Assembly (NCBI GenBank): GCA_001298555.1
Contig: LJCW01000022.1
Coordinates: forward strand, 1 to 64,000
DNA length: 64,000 nucleotides
Direction of reading: 5' to 3'
Source: Actinobacteria bacterium OV450
Lineage (GTDB): Bacteria; Actinomycetota; Actinomycetes; Streptomycetales; Streptomycetaceae
The stretch's first letter is position 1. Every line of letters begins with the position of its first letter. Position numbers and translations under genes: made by a program. This document shows positions 1 to 9,292 of the stretch, piece after piece. The notes below the pieces were generated by a model that worked only from the letters and a program-made list of their open reading frames with translations, was not told where the DNA came from and did not search any database.

Positions 1-4
1 CGGT

Positions 5-65
5 CAACGGGACCTCTCATGCAAACAGATCTTGGTCGATCCCTTGCATAGCGGAGGTCCCGTTG
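5..65. promoter_or_regulatory. Large interrupted inverted repeat at the left edge
   Basis: The 12-base arm CAACGGGACCTC at 5-16 has its exact reverse complement at 54-65. An inner pair, ATGCAA at 19-24 and TTGCAT at 44-49, extends the symmetry, leaving a central spacer of about 19 bases. It lies 78 bases before the preferred start of the MerR gene. It could be the regulator's operator, a terminator of a gene outside the window, or the end of a small mobile element; the window edge prevents a decision. Confidence 0.5.
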
Positions 66-143
66 CCGCACTCGACCTTCGAAGAACCGCTTGACGGAGG
101 CGCCGGACGCGTAACTCCGCGGCCTTGCGCGAGGAGGACGGTT

Positions 144-500
144 GTGCGGGTCAGCGAGCTCGCTGAACGGACCGGGGCCAGCACTCGGGTGCTGCGGTAC
201 TACGACGCGAACGGGCTCCTTCCCTCCCAGCGCCTGGCGAACGGCTACCGCGACTTCCCCGGGCAGGCGGTCGAGCGGGTCCGCCGCATCAGACTCCTGC
301 TCGGGATCGGACTGAACCTCGAGGACGTCGCGCAGCTGCTCCCCTGCTTCGCCGAGGACGGCAACCTCACCCCGTGCGACCGGGCCCGGGATCGCCTCCT
401 CGGCCAGATCGCCGACATCGACGCCAGGGTGTCGGCCCTGCTGGAGACCCGGCGGATGCTGGTCGACGAAGTGCGGCAGTGGGATCGGGACCCGCACTGA
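144..500 (+). CDS. MerR-family transcriptional regulator
   Basis: A 118-residue regulator. The N-terminal winged helix-turn-helix is complete: VSELAERTGASTRVLRYYD, then an ANGLLPSQR turn and a GYRDF segment, which is the standard MerR layout. A helical dimerisation region follows, with an LPCF...TPCDR cysteine pair reminiscent of metal- or redox-sensing members. I chose the GTG at 144 because GAGGAGG sits six bases upstream and the recognisable domain starts there; a longer TTG-started reading from 63 lacks similarity and runs into the inverted repeat. The family bends promoter DNA with an overlong -35/-10 spacer and activates when bound to its signal. The signal is not identifiable here. Confidence 0.85.
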   Translation: MRVSELAERTGASTRVLRYYDANGLLPSQRLANGYRDFPGQAVERVRRIRLLLGIGLNLEDVAQLLPCFAEDGNLTPCDRARDRLLGQIADIDARVSALLETRRMLVDEVRQWDRDPH

Positions 501-639
501 GCGGGCGTGGCGGTGTCACCACAGCGCTCGCCTCCGAAGCCGGTCCTGCTCCCTTCCGGGTGAAAAGTTCGAGGAGAGGCCGCCGCACCAAACGAACCGT
601 GGTCTGTTCGGAGGAGACCGGCTCGAAGAAGGGTGTGGA

Positions 640-1095
640 ATGTCGTATCTGAGGCGTGCGGGAACGGCCTTGGGCGCAGCCGTGCTGACCGTACTGACGG
701 TGCCGGCCGACGCTCAAGCGGCGGCAGTGGCCTGTGGTGGAGGCGTGTCGACGGGCCGGGTGGCCGTCAACGGCTGTATCAGCGCACAGCGGGGATCCCT
801 GGGCAGGTTCCCGACCCGGGACGTCACGGCGTACATCAAGGCGCGGAACACGGGCCGCAAGGGCCTGAACGTCTCGTACGAGGCGTTCTTCCGGGTGGTC
901 GACGGGGGCCACTGGGAGAAGGTGGGCAGCGGTCGCGCCTACGTCCGGGCCGGCGAGTCCGTCGGCCCCGTCGAGGTGGGGAGCACGACGCGGGTGTGCG
1001 GGCCCGTGAAGGTCGAAGTCCGCGTGCACGCCCGCGCCGACGGCGCCGCCTGGAGCGGCTGGTCTCCCGCGTCCACGAAGCAGTGCCAGACCTGA
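640..1095 (+). CDS. Small secreted hypothetical protein
   Basis: A 151-residue protein that I do not recognise. It starts with a clear Sec signal peptide: MSYLRRAG, a hydrophobic stretch (TALGAAVLTVLTV) and a likely AQA-A cleavage site near residue 26. The mature part has four cysteines (ACGGG, NGCIS, RVCGP, KQCQT), enough for two disulfides, and looks beta-rich. The start is supported by an AAGGGTGTGGA ribosome site. It stands alone, convergent with the lipstatin-type operon about 50 bases away, and nothing ties it to that operon. Confidence 0.75.
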   Translation: MSYLRRAGTALGAAVLTVLTVPADAQAAAVACGGGVSTGRVAVNGCISAQRGSLGRFPTRDVTAYIKARNTGRKGLNVSYEAFFRVVDGGHWEKVGSGRAYVRAGESVGPVEVGSTTRVCGPVKVEVRVHARADGAAWSGWSPASTKQCQT

Positions 1096-1142
1096 ACGCG
1101 GCCCCCGCTCCCCCGGCGCGACGCGTCCCCGCCCGGAGGCCG

Positions 1143-1856
1143 TCAGGACGAGTGGGGCGGTCCCGGTGGCGGGTGCACCGGCGACCGTAATGCCCGGGCG
1201 AGCTCGTGGGCGTGGCCGGTGAAGGGGCCCAGGTCGGTGGCCCGGGCGTAGGCGGGGTGGTCGCGGTGGGCCGCGAGCCGCTCCAGGGCCCGCAGGCCGT
1301 AGTAGGCGGACGGGCCCGCCCCCGCACCGGGCGCAGGGGCGGCCGTACCGGCGGCGACGGACGGGAGGATCTGCTCGAACAACGTCTGGCAGGCGCGGAT
1401 GCCACGGAGCATGACCTGGTGGTGGCGGTCCTCGGGACCGAGGGGGAAGCGGAGTTCGGCCAGGACGGGGCCCGTGTCGATGCCGGCGTCGACCTCGTGT
1501 GCGGTGGCACCGTACTCGGTGTCGCCGTGCAGCAGGGCGAACAGGACGGCCACGGACGGCAGTCCGCGGTGCCGGGGCAGCAGCCCGTTGTGGATGTTGA
1601 TGATGCGCAGGTCCCCGGTCCGCAGCAGTGGCTCCCGGAAGATCTGCCGGTTGTTGAGGGACCAGACGATGCCGTCCGTGCCGGCTCGGGCGAGCGTTGC
1701 GGCGTGCGCGTTGATGTCCGCCGCCGCGAGGTGGGGCGCGTCGGCGGCAGCGGCGTCCAGCGGATCGGCGGAGCAGACCAGGTCGACCGGGTGACCACGG
1801 GTGGCGGCGTGGGTGACGGCGCGGCGCAGCAGGGCTCCTTCTCCGACGAAGATCAC
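1143..1856 (-). CDS. lstF: LstF-like N-formyltransferase
   Basis: A 237-residue formyltransferase of the methionyl-tRNA formyltransferase / ArnA superfamily. The catalytic signature is intact: Asn87 and His89 in INIHNGLLP, and Asp127 in the GIDTGPVL segment. These residues transfer the formyl group from 10-formyltetrahydrofolate. The GTG start overlaps the stop of the NRPS gene (GTGA), so it is translationally coupled. As last gene of an lstA-F-like operon it should N-formylate the amino-acyl group (leucine in lipstatin). It is shorter than tRNA formyltransferases because it lacks their C-terminal tRNA-binding domain, which fits a small-molecule role. Function is inferred from family plus operon; product identity is not proven. 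Confidence 0.85.
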   Translation of the reverse strand: MIFVGEGALLRRAVTHAATRGHPVDLVCSADPLDAAAADAPHLAAADINAHAATLARAGTDGIVWSLNNRQIFREPLLRTGDLRIINIHNGLLPRHRGLPSVAVLFALLHGDTEYGATAHEVDAGIDTGPVLAELRFPLGPEDRHHQVMLRGIRACQTLFEQILPSVAAGTAAPAPGAGAGPSAYYGLRALERLAAHRDHPAYARATDLGPFTGHAHELARALRSPVHPPPGPPHSS

Positions 1857-4800
1857 GCGGTGGCCTCCTCGCGGACGAGGGCCAGGTGGGCGCAGACCTG
1901 TGCGAGCGTCAGGTCCCGCACCATGCAGTCCAGGCGGCCCGTGAAGCGCCGGGCCTGGTGGGGGGTCAGCAGGTCCGAGGAGACGGCGGTGAGCATCTCG
2001 ACGAGGGCCAGGGAGTCTCCGCCGAGGGCGTGGAAGTCGGAGTCCGCCGACAGCCGTGCGCCGTCGACGCCGAGGATCTCCGCCCAGTGGTGCCGGACGC
2101 GCGCCTCCAGAGTGGCCGGGGCGGGTTCGTGCGGGGCGGGTGCGCCCGGCACGGCGCGGGCGAAGGGGTCGGGGAGGGCGTCGAGATCGGCCTTCCCGCT
2201 GACGGTGCTCGGCAACGCGTCGACCACGACGACGTGTGCGGGGACGAGGTGGGGAGGCAGGGTGCGGGCGAGACCGGCCCGCAGGGCGTCGGCCAGGTCC
2301 GCGGCTGCTCCGGGGTGGTCGGGGTGCGGTACGGCGTACGCGCACAGCACGGCCGACGTCGAGTGCGGGCGACGGCGGGGCACGACGAGGGCCCGGTGGA
2401 CGGCGGTGTGGGCTTCCAGGGCGGCTGCCACTTCGGCGGGTTCGACGCGGTGTCCGGCGATCTTGACCTGGTCGTCGATGCGCCCGGCGAACTCGATCGC
2501 GCCGTCGGCCAGTCGGCGGCCGAGGTCCCCGGTGCGATAGGCGCGGATGCCGTCGGGGCCGGTGGTGAAGGGGGAGGGCCGGCCGCCGGAGGGGTCGTCG
2601 GCCTCGCCGAGGTAGCCGCGGGCCACCTGGACCCCGCGTACGACGATCTCGCCGGTGCGGCCCGTGTCCCCCGGGCGGCTGCCGATGATCTCGCCGTCGT
2701 CCCCGACGAGGTCGACCCGGGCGTACGGTCCGGGGAAGCCGATCGGGACGGTTGCGCCGCTCTCGGTGCCGTCCACGGTGTGGGCGAGCACGGCGACGGT
2801 CGCCTCGGTGGGCCCGTACGCGTTGATGACCCGGCATCCGGCCCCGAACGCGGTGCGCGCGGACCGTACGGCGGCGGGGGTGAGGGGCTCCCCTCCCAGC
2901 AGCAGGGTGGTCAGCGAGCGTGCGGGGTGACTGGTCGCGGGCCCGAGGAGGGCGAGGTGGGAGGGGGTGAGCGCGAGGGTGTCCGCCCGGTGTCCGGTGA
3001 CGAGCTCCCGCAGCGTGGCGGCCGAGGGCGTGCCGGGCGCGAGCACGGTCGTACCGCCGGCCAGCAGCGGCAGGAAGAGGGGGAAGCAGGAGATGTCGAA
3101 GGCGTAGGAGGAGGCGAAGCCGAAGCGGGTGCGCTCGGTGACGCGGACGGTGTCGGTCATCCACCGGACGAAGCCCATGAGGCTGCGGTGCTCGATCTGC
3201 ACGCCCTTGGGGCGGCCCGTGGAACCGGAGGTGTGGATCACGTAGGCGAGGTCCGAGGGGGTGGGCCGCATGGCCGCCGGGGTGGTGGGTCCGGGGTGAC
3301 CGGCCTCGTCGGCGGCCGCCGCACCCGCTGCACCCGCTGCTGCATCCGCGTCGTCCGCGTCAGCCAGGCTGGCCGCGCGGGAATCGTCGAGGATGTCGTC
3401 GACGGCCAGCAGGACCGCCCCGGACACGAAGGGGGCGAGCTCGTCGGCCAGGTGCCGTCGGGTCAGGCACAGCGCGGCGGCGCAGCCCTGGAAGATCTCC
3501 CCGATCCGCGCGCCGGGATGGGCCGGGTCGAGCGGCACGTAGGCGGCGCCCGCCTTGAGGATGCCCCACAGGGCGCACACTCCGGCGGGCGTGCGGTCGA
3601 CGACCAGCCCGACCAGGTCCCCGCGTCCGATGCCACGCCGCCCGAGCGCGGCCGCGACCGCTTCGGAGCGCCGGTCGAGCTCGGCGTACGTGACCACGCC
3701 CTCGGGCCCGTCGAGGGCGGGTGCGCCGGGGGTGCGGGCGGCCCGCACCCGGAAGACGTCCACGACCGTGGGCTCGGGGGCGGCCGGTTCCGGCTGCGGT
3801 TCCGGCTCCGGTTCGCGTTCCGGTTCTGGTTCCCGCTGCGGTTCTGGTTCTGGTTCTGGTTCCCGTTCCGGTTGCGGTTCTGGTTGCGGCTGCGGTTGCG
3901 GCTGCGTGGGTGTCGGGGCGGGGCGCCGGGCCTCGACGTCCGGCCGGTCCCGGTGGACCGCCGCCGGGCCGGTGAGGGCGGCCAGTGTCCTGTCCAGCAG
4001 GTCGGCTGCACGGGCGGGGAGGTCCGGGCCGGCGCCGCGGACGCCGAGCGTGATCTCGGTCGTCGTTCCGGTCTCGGCGGCGACGAACGAGAGCGGCACC
4101 AGCGGAGCGTGCACCGGCAGCGCGAACGCCGCGGACGCCGTGAAACCACCTCCGGAGAACTCGGCGAGGTCCAGACGGCCCAGGTGCGAGACGACCGCCG
4201 AGGCGAGGTGCCGGTCGGTGCGGAGCGTCAGGGCCTGGGCTGTACGCAGCACGCCGGCGGTCACGGCCGACGGCAGCCGCGCCAGGTTCGTCTCGAACCC
4301 GGCGGCGAGTTCCCGGCCCTCCGCGAGGGCGGTCAGGAGGTGGGAGTGCGCGGCCGTCCAGTCGGCCCCGGGGCGCAGGTCCAGGAACAGCGGCAGGCTC
4401 AGGTTGCCCGTCGCCGCGATCCCGGGGCGGTGGCGGCGCAGGTCGACCGGGACCATGACGCGGGTGTCGAGCCGCGCGGCGTCCGTCAGCGCCTGGGCGA
4501 GGCGGGCGGTGAGCGCGGCATGGCGCCCGGGCAGGGAGCGGCGCAGCCACAGCGTCCGGGCCGGGGCGCCGCCACCCGCCGTTCCGAGCGGAGAACGCCG
4601 GGCGGGCCCTGGTGTGGGCCGCGGACCGGTGCGGCCGAGTCGGCGCAGCAGCTCGGAGTCGGTGTCCGCGTCGAGCGCGGGGCGGGGGGCCTCGCCCCGC
4701 AGGGCGCGGAAGACTTCCCGCACCCAGGTCAGGGCGCCGTGACCGTCCATCACGGCGTGCGAGGCGCTGAACACGACGGTGGTCGGCGTCCCGTCCGCGC

Positions 4801-5242
4801 CGGAGCCGGAGCCGGCTCCGGGCACGACGAGTACCTCGCAGCCGGGCGGCTCCGCCCCCTGCAAGGCCCAGGTGGACCTGGTGGACCTGGTGGACCTGGT
4901 GGGCCTGGTGGGCCGGGTGGGCTCGGGCAGCACGACCGTCCCCTGCGCCGTGTCGGCGGGTGCGCCGGCACGGGGTTCGGCGTACCGCACCCGCGGCGGC
5001 GGCGCCTCGCCACTCCACATCGAGCCGGCGCGCACGAGCGAGGACCCCGGGCATGCCGTGGCGGCCCGTGCCAGCGCTGCCTGGAACCGCCCGCGGTCGG
5101 GTATGCCCTCCCCCTCGACGACGATGCGCAGGGCCATGGCTCCGCGCGCGTCACCGGCGGCGAGGTAGAGGCGCTCGGTGGGGGAGACCGGCCGGCGGTA
5201 GGGCGCGGCGGCGACCACGTCGGCGGCCTGACGGAATGTCAT
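1853..5242 (-). CDS. lstE: LstE-like NRPS (condensation-like, A, T)
   Basis: A 1129-residue single-module synthetase. Residues 1-430 form a condensation-type acyltransferase domain with a degenerate active motif SHAVMDG (161-167; second His and Asp-Gly kept). Residues 444-491 are a Pro/Gln/Glu repeat linker. Residues 495-1025 are the adenylation domain ([10 protein letters not shown] 671-680, NAYGPTE 807-813, YRTGD 902-906, catalytic Lys 1017). Residues 1045-1129 are a carrier domain with the phosphopantetheine serine in LGGDSL. In lipstatin biosynthesis this enzyme activates the amino acid and esterifies the lipid hydroxyl. Reading specificity positions by eye against GrsA gives D-I-F-A-L-G-A-V-A, which I cannot assign. 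ATGA overlap with lstD upstream sets the start. Confidence 0.9.
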   Translation of the reverse strand: MTFRQAADVVAAAPYRRPVSPTERLYLAAGDARGAMALRIVVEGEGIPDRGRFQAALARAATACPGSSLVRAGSMWSGEAPPPRVRYAEPRAGAPADTAQGTVVLPEPTRPTRPTRSTRSTRSTWALQGAEPPGCEVLVVPGAGSGSGADGTPTTVVFSASHAVMDGHGALTWVREVFRALRGEAPRPALDADTDSELLRRLGRTGPRPTPGPARRSPLGTAGGGAPARTLWLRRSLPGRHAALTARLAQALTDAARLDTRVMVPVDLRRHRPGIAATGNLSLPLFLDLRPGADWTAAHSHLLTALAEGRELAAGFETNLARLPSAVTAGVLRTAQALTLRTDRHLASAVVSHLGRLDLAEFSGGGFTASAAFALPVHAPLVPLSFVAAETGTTTEITLGVRGAGPDLPARAADLLDRTLAALTGPAAVHRDRPDVEARRPAPTPTQPQPQPQPEPQPEREPEPEPEPQREPEPEREPEPEPQPEPAAPEPTVVDVFRVRAARTPGAPALDGPEGVVTYAELDRRSEAVAAALGRRGIGRGDLVGLVVDRTPAGVCALWGILKAGAAYVPLDPAHPGARIGEIFQGCAAALCLTRRHLADELAPFVSGAVLLAVDDILDDSRAASLADADDADAAAGAAGAAAADEAGHPGPTTPAAMRPTPSDLAYVIHTSGSTGRPKGVQIEHRSLMGFVRWMTDTVRVTERTRFGFASSYAFDISCFPLFLPLLAGGTTVLAPGTPSAATLRELVTGHRADTLALTPSHLALLGPATSHPARSLTTLLLGGEPLTPAAVRSARTAFGAGCRVINAYGPTEATVAVLAHTVDGTESGATVPIGFPGPYARVDLVGDDGEIIGSRPGDTGRTGEIVVRGVQVARGYLGEADDPSGGRPSPFTTGPDGIRAYRTGDLGRRLADGAIEFAGRIDDQVKIAGHRVEPAEVAAALEAHTAVHRALVVPRRRPHSTSAVLCAYAVPHPDHPGAAADLADALRAGLARTLPPHLVPAHVVVVDALPSTVSGKADLDALPDPFARAVPGAPAPHEPAPATLEARVRHHWAEILGVDGARLSADSDFHALGGDSLALVEMLTAVSSDLLTPHQARRFTGRLDCMVRDLTLAQVCAHLALVREEATA
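3770..3913 (-). repeat. Hexamer-type repeat coding the LstE inter-domain linker
   Basis: About 140 bases of short in-frame repeats (CGGTTC/CTGGTT-like units) encode alternating Pro-Gln, Pro-Glu and Arg-Glu residues between the condensation-like and adenylation domains. The frame is preserved throughout, so length change would only lengthen or shorten the linker. Confidence 0.8.
4871..4924 (-). repeat. Nine-base tandem repeat inside the LstE condensation-like domain
   Basis: Repeats of the GTGGACCTG type encode Pro-Thr-Arg / Ser-Thr-Arg triplets around residues 107-124. The insertion falls inside the acyltransferase domain, probably in a surface loop before the active motif, and keeps the reading frame. 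Confidence 0.75.
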
Positions 5243-6390
5243 GACTGGGAATTTCCTTGTCCGGTGGGGTCGGGTGCGGTGCGCGGCGCGGGCGGGCGGG
5301 CCACCGCGGGGGAGGCGGTGCAGGCCGCCGAAGGGGCGGTCCAGGCCGCGACGCCGCCCTGCGCCGTCACCCACTCGTGCAGCGCCCGCAGTCCTTCGGC
5401 CTGGCTGCGCGGAGCCGTGTAGCCGAGGTCGCACCGGGCGGCGGTGGCGTCGTACGTCGCCGAACGGGTCAGCAGCGCCAGCATGTAGCGGCTCATCGGC
5501 GGCCCCGACCCGGGGCCTCGGCCCCTGCTCGCGCCCGTGGCCCGGCGGCGCAGGTGCCAGCCCGTCTCGACCGACGCGGCGATGGCGCGGCCGAGGCCGA
5601 GCGGAATGCGCGGGGCGGGCGGCCGGCAGCCGAACAGGGCGCCCACCCGGGCCAGAAAGGGCCACAGGTCGGTCTCCTCGCGGTCCACGACGAAGTAGGC
5701 CCTGCCGCCGACCCGTCCGGCGGGGGCTTCCGCGGCGCGCAGGCAGGCGTCCACCGCATTGTCGACGTGGCACAGCGACACCAGGACCCGCTTGCCGCCC
5801 GACAGGTCGGGCAGCCGGCCGCGGCGCATGGCGTCGACCGTGCGCGGCAGGAAGCCGGCGTGGTCACGCGGCCCCCAGATGGCGCGCGGGCGCACCGCAC
5901 AGGTGGTGAACTCCGGTCCGTCGGCCGCCCGTACGTACTGCTCGGCGATCGCCTTCGTCTCGCAGTAGTGGTTGAACCACCGCTGTGGGTACGGGGTGCT
6001 CTCGTCGATGCCGAGGCGGTCGCCCTCCCGCACCCGCATCAGCGCGCTCGGGCTGGAGACGAAAACGAACCGCCGCGTCCCCGCCGACCGCGCGGCCGCC
6101 AGCAGCCGCAGCGTGCCGGTGACGTTGGCCGCCTCGAACTGAGCGCGGCTGCCGTGGTCGACGGCCCGTGCCGCGCTGTGCAGCACCGCTTCGCAGCCCT
6201 CCGCCGCGCGACCCAGTGAGCCGCCGTCGGTGAGATCGCCGGTGACGACCTCGACCCCGGGCAGGGAGCGCAGCCGTACGGCATCGCTGCCGGGCCGTAC
6301 GAGGGCGCGCACCTGATGGCCTTGGCGCAGGGCGCCGTCGACCAGGTGGCCGCCCAGGAATCCGGACGCGCCGGTGACCAGGATCTTCAC
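5239..6390 (-). CDS. lstD: LstD-like beta-keto reductase (3beta-HSD / OleD family)
   Basis: A 383-residue extended short-chain dehydrogenase. The Rossmann motif TGASGFLGG is at the N-terminus, a second nucleotide-site element follows (GDLTDGG), and the catalytic YxxxK is in HYCETKA. The fold matches the 3beta-hydroxysteroid dehydrogenase / OleD group, which reduces the 2-alkyl-3-ketoacyl intermediate to the beta-hydroxy acid before lactone closure. The GTG start overlaps the lstC stop (GTGA) and its stop overlaps the lstE start (ATGA), so translation is coupled on both sides. The last 45 or so residues are Ala/Pro-rich and unlikely to be part of the fold. Confidence 0.88.
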   Translation of the reverse strand: MKILVTGASGFLGGHLVDGALRQGHQVRALVRPGSDAVRLRSLPGVEVVTGDLTDGGSLGRAAEGCEAVLHSAARAVDHGSRAQFEAANVTGTLRLLAAARSAGTRRFVFVSSPSALMRVREGDRLGIDESTPYPQRWFNHYCETKAIAEQYVRAADGPEFTTCAVRPRAIWGPRDHAGFLPRTVDAMRRGRLPDLSGGKRVLVSLCHVDNAVDACLRAAEAPAGRVGGRAYFVVDREETDLWPFLARVGALFGCRPPAPRIPLGLGRAIAASVETGWHLRRRATGASRGRGPGSGPPMSRYMLALLTRSATYDATAARCDLGYTAPRSQAEGLRALHEWVTAQGGVAAWTAPSAACTASPAVARPPAPRTAPDPTGQGNSQS

Positions 6391-8348
6391 GGCGTCCGCC
6401 CCCGGGTGCCGGGCCTCGTAAGGGCGAACAGCGGGGCGGGCCTGCCCTGTCGGCGCTCGGCCCAGCGGGCCAGCTCCTCGCGGCCGATCTTGGCGTTGTG
6501 CCGGATGTCCACGGGGAAGCCGGGGTGGCGTACGAACTCCCGGAGACCGGTCGTCGCGGCGTGCGCGTCGGCCATCGCGCGCAGCTCTGCCACCAGCCGC
6601 CGCCACCCGCTGTCGTCGAGCGCTGCGCCCTGCGCCGCGGTTTCGACCTCCACGCAGACGACGGGCCGCTGTGCGCCGGCCCGCCCGATGCCGACCAGGG
6701 CGGTGCGCCGGACCAGGGGATGGGCATTGAAGACTCCCTCGCAGCGCACGGTGTGCAGGTCCCGGAATTCGGTGCGCACGCGCTGCGCGGCGCGGCCGCA
6801 GAACCACAGCCGTCCTTCGTCGTCGAGGCGGCCGAGGTCACCGGTGCGGTGCCACAGGCGCGGGGCTTCGCCCCCGGGTCGTTCCTCGGTCGCCTTGTGC
6901 AGGGCGTCGCAGTGCGGTGCGTTGTGGTAGCGCCCGCTGACGGAGTCGCCCTGGACCAGGATCTCGCCGATGTGCCCGGCCGGCAGGGTGCGGGCGGGGT
7001 CGAGGCGGGCGAGCGGCCCGTCGGTGACGGGGGCGATGGTCACACGGGTGCCGGGGACGGGCCGGCCGACGCACGTCCCCTCGCCCGCCGCGGACCGGGC
7101 CGCGGTACCGCCGCGTACGCGGCCGGAGTCGCCGTCGGCGTCGCGGTCGCCCTCGCCGTCGCGGTCGCCGGCGCCGTCGTGGTCGCGGTCGCGGTCGCGG
7201 TCTCCGAGGATTTCGGCCGCTTCGATGGAGGTGATCGGCAGCACCTCCGTGGCGCCGTACGTCACGTGGATCCGCGCCTTCTCGTCGAGTACCCGGCGCA
7301 GCGTGGCGACGACCGCATCGGGCACGGGGGCTCCGCCGGACACCACGCAGCGCAGGTCGGGCAGCGGGTGTCGGCCCCGGGCGGCGCCGGTGAGGTGCCC
7401 GGCCAGGTTCCGCAGCAGGGCGGGCGAGGCGAACACGGTGGTGACGCGGAACCTTTCCAGCGCGTCCACGAGCAGCACCGGGTCCGCCTGCGCGACCCGG
7501 GCGGGAGCCAGGGGCGCGAGCACGAGGGTGGAGCCGTAGACCAGGTCGAGCACCCCGTAGAACGGTTGCGTGATCAGCGAGACGTCGTCGCGGGTGCGGC
7601 CGTGGACGGCCTCTATCTGGCGGGCGATGGACAGCGCCATCCGATGGGTGTACTCGACTCCCTTGGCCGGCCCCGTACTTCCGGTGGTGAAGCCGATCAT
7701 CAGCAGGTCGTCCCCGTCCGTCGGTGCCGTCCCGTCCGGGCACGCGGTACTCCCGGCTCCGGTTCCGCGTGCGGCTGCGGGCGCGGCGCGCAGTGCGGCC
7801 AGGGTGTGACCGCGGCCGAGGCGGCGGCGCCCCAGGGTGACGGGAATCCGCACGCCGGCGAAGGTACGGCGGCCCAGGACGCGCACGAGCTGGGCGAGGG
7901 GCGGACCGATGAACGCCTCGGCGCCCACGGCCCGATAGCAGTCCAGCATGCGCCGCACCCCCATCCCGGGATCCACGACGACGGGCACGGCCCCGACCCG
8001 GAACAGCGCGAAGACGAGCGCGAACAGCTCCGGTCCGGGTGGGGCCATCAGCACCGTCTTGGTGCCCCTGGTGATCCCGGCGTACTCGAATCCGCGGGCC
8101 AGTTCCTCGACCGTCGCCTGCAACTGCCCGTAGGTGACCGTGCCGTATGCGGAGCCGCGGCCGAGGGGGTGGATCACGGCCGGCTTGTCGGGAAAGGCGC
8201 GGGCGTTGCGCTCCAGCCACCCCGGCACGCTACCCGTGGTGCTGCCGGGCTCGTGTCCCCCGGGCCGCTCCGCGGGCCGGCCGCTCGGCTCCTCCCCCGT
8301 GTCGTTCCGTCCGGCGGCCGGGCTCGTACGGCGCACCGGGCTCACCAT
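6387..8348 (-). CDS. lstC: LstC-like beta-lactone synthetase (OleC family)
   Basis: A 653-residue ANL-superfamily enzyme. Motifs in order are TTGSTGPAKG, YGATE, HRTGD and a C-terminal NAKIGREEL lysine. The stretch ELFALVFALFRVGAVPVVVDPG is typical of OleC, which adenylates a beta-hydroxy acid and closes the beta-lactone without CoA. About 40 residues after YGATE are an Asp/Arg/Gly-rich low-complexity insert unusual for the family. I chose ATG 8348, just overlapping the lstB stop; GTG 8345 gives a cleaner GTGA overlap and is equally possible, while an upstream in-frame start near 8372 would lengthen the overlap. No OleB hydrolase gene accompanies it, consistent with a lactone end product. Confidence 0.88.
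   Translation of the reverse strand: MVSPVRRTSPAAGRNDTGEEPSGRPAERPGGHEPGSTTGSVPGWLERNARAFPDKPAVIHPLGRGSAYGTVTYGQLQATVEELARGFEYAGITRGTKTVLMAPPGPELFALVFALFRVGAVPVVVDPGMGVRRMLDCYRAVGAEAFIGPPLAQLVRVLGRRTFAGVRIPVTLGRRRLGRGHTLAALRAAPAAARGTGAGSTACPDGTAPTDGDDLLMIGFTTGSTGPAKGVEYTHRMALSIARQIEAVHGRTRDDVSLITQPFYGVLDLVYGSTLVLAPLAPARVAQADPVLLVDALERFRVTTVFASPALLRNLAGHLTGAARGRHPLPDLRCVVSGGAPVPDAVVATLRRVLDEKARIHVTYGATEVLPITSIEAAEILGDRDRDRDHDGAGDRDGEGDRDADGDSGRVRGGTAARSAAGEGTCVGRPVPGTRVTIAPVTDGPLARLDPARTLPAGHIGEILVQGDSVSGRYHNAPHCDALHKATEERPGGEAPRLWHRTGDLGRLDDEGRLWFCGRAAQRVRTEFRDLHTVRCEGVFNAHPLVRRTALVGIGRAGAQRPVVCVEVETAAQGAALDDSGWRRLVAELRAMADAHAATTGLREFVRHPGFPVDIRHNAKIGREELARWAERRQGRPAPLFALTRPGTRGRTP
7131..7204 (-). 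repeat. GCGACC-type hexamer repeat inside lstC
   Basis: A run of GCGGTC/GCCGTC hexamers (plus-strand sense) encodes alternating Asp and Arg or Gly residues (DRDRDRDHDG and similar). The reading frame is kept. It is an insertion between the YGATE motif and the next conserved block. Confidence 0.8.
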
Positions 8349-9289
8349 CCCTCGGGCCGGTAGGCGGCACATGCCGCGCTGGGTCCGGCGCCGGCGGACA
8401 CGAACAGGAACCGGTCGTAGTCGTCCCGGCGTGCGCCGTCCATCGCCCGGAGGTAGCCGAGGACGGGCGCGGCGGTGTGCGGCTCTCCCCCGGCCCCGGC
8501 CCTGACCCCGGGCCCGTCCTCGGCCCAGGTCCCGGCCCGGGCCCCGGTCCCGGCCGTGCTCGCGGCAGTCCTGGCGGACGGGCCGATCACCAGGGTCCGG
8601 TCGAGGTCGAGGCCGAACTCCTCCGCGTACTCGGTGACGGCGCGCGCCGCCAGCTCGGTCAGCCGCGCCCGGTGGCCCGGTTCGCGCCTGACGGTGATCG
8701 TGGTCCGCCCGCGGGTGCCCATGGTGCCGGTGTCGAGGTAGCCCTCCACGTCCGTGGGCCGGTCTGCCGTGTAGTGGCGCACCGGCCCGAATCCGGCGCC
8801 GGGTTCGGCGCTGCGCTCCAGCAGGAAGGCACCGGCCAGGTCCGCGTACGGGTAGCCGGCGTCGCGGTCCGCGTCACCGGCCGGGTGGACGTCGGCCGCC
8901 GTGATCAGCAGGCGATCGGTGCTTCCCGTCTCCAGCAGCGCCTGCCCCACCTGGACCGCGTTGAGTACGCCGCAGGCTCCGTTCATCAGGTCGAACGAGA
9001 ATCCCGCCGCCGGCTCGGGGTCGGCGATGTAGTCGAGGTTGATGCCGATCTCCTTCTGCACCAGGGCCGCCATGGCAGGTTCGAAGGTGTTGTGCTCGCG
9101 GTAGACGCCGACGTTGACGAGTACGCCGACCGACGAGGCCGGCACTCCCGCACGGGCCAGGCAGGCTCGGGCGGCCCGGCCGGCGAGGTCCACGGCGGAT
9201 GCCGGTGCCCGGGCGGGGCTTTGCGGCGCCGTGGCGGGGGCGGCCGAGGCGGGGACAGCGGTTTCGGCGGCGGTGATGATCATGCCCAT
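8342..9289 (-). CDS. lstB: LstB-like thiolase-fold partner lacking the catalytic triad
   Basis: A 315-residue ketosynthase-III-like protein. It keeps the FEP glutamate segment (Glu70 in NTFEPAMAAL), which OleA-type enzymes use to deprotonate the second acyl chain. Aligned by eye with LstA, the position of the nucleophilic cysteine is Ala105 (a Cys follows at 106), the active-site His region reads VIGPSART, and no NTATTS-like Asn segment is present. This fits the known LstA-LstB heterodimer, in which one subunit is not the condensing centre. An Ala/Gly-rich segment near 245-270 looks like a loop insertion. The start at 9289 follows the lstA stop by three bases; ATG 9283 is an alternative. Confidence 0.87.
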   Translation of the reverse strand: MGMIITAAETAVPASAAPATAPQSPARAPASAVDLAGRAARACLARAGVPASSVGVLVNVGVYREHNTFEPAMAALVQKEIGINLDYIADPEPAAGFSFDLMNGACGVLNAVQVGQALLETGSTDRLLITAADVHPAGDADRDAGYPYADLAGAFLLERSAEPGAGFGPVRHYTADRPTDVEGYLDTGTMGTRGRTTITVRREPGHRARLTELAARAVTEYAEEFGLDLDRTLVIGPSARTAASTAGTGARAGTWAEDGPGVRAGAGGEPHTAAPVLGYLRAMDGARRDDYDRFLFVSAGAGPSAACAAYRPEGW

Positions 9290-9292
9290 GAC

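Noticed and set aside
144..500. MerR gene as lst pathway regulator
   Set aside because: It is separated by a secreted protein gene and lies at the operon's distal end; no matching operator seen upstream of lstA.
1206..5422. Long plus-strand open frames opposite lstC-lstF
   Set aside because: They are Gly/Val/Ala/Arg-rich antisense readings created by GC-rich third positions, without ribosome sites or family motifs; the minus strand has full catalytic motifs.
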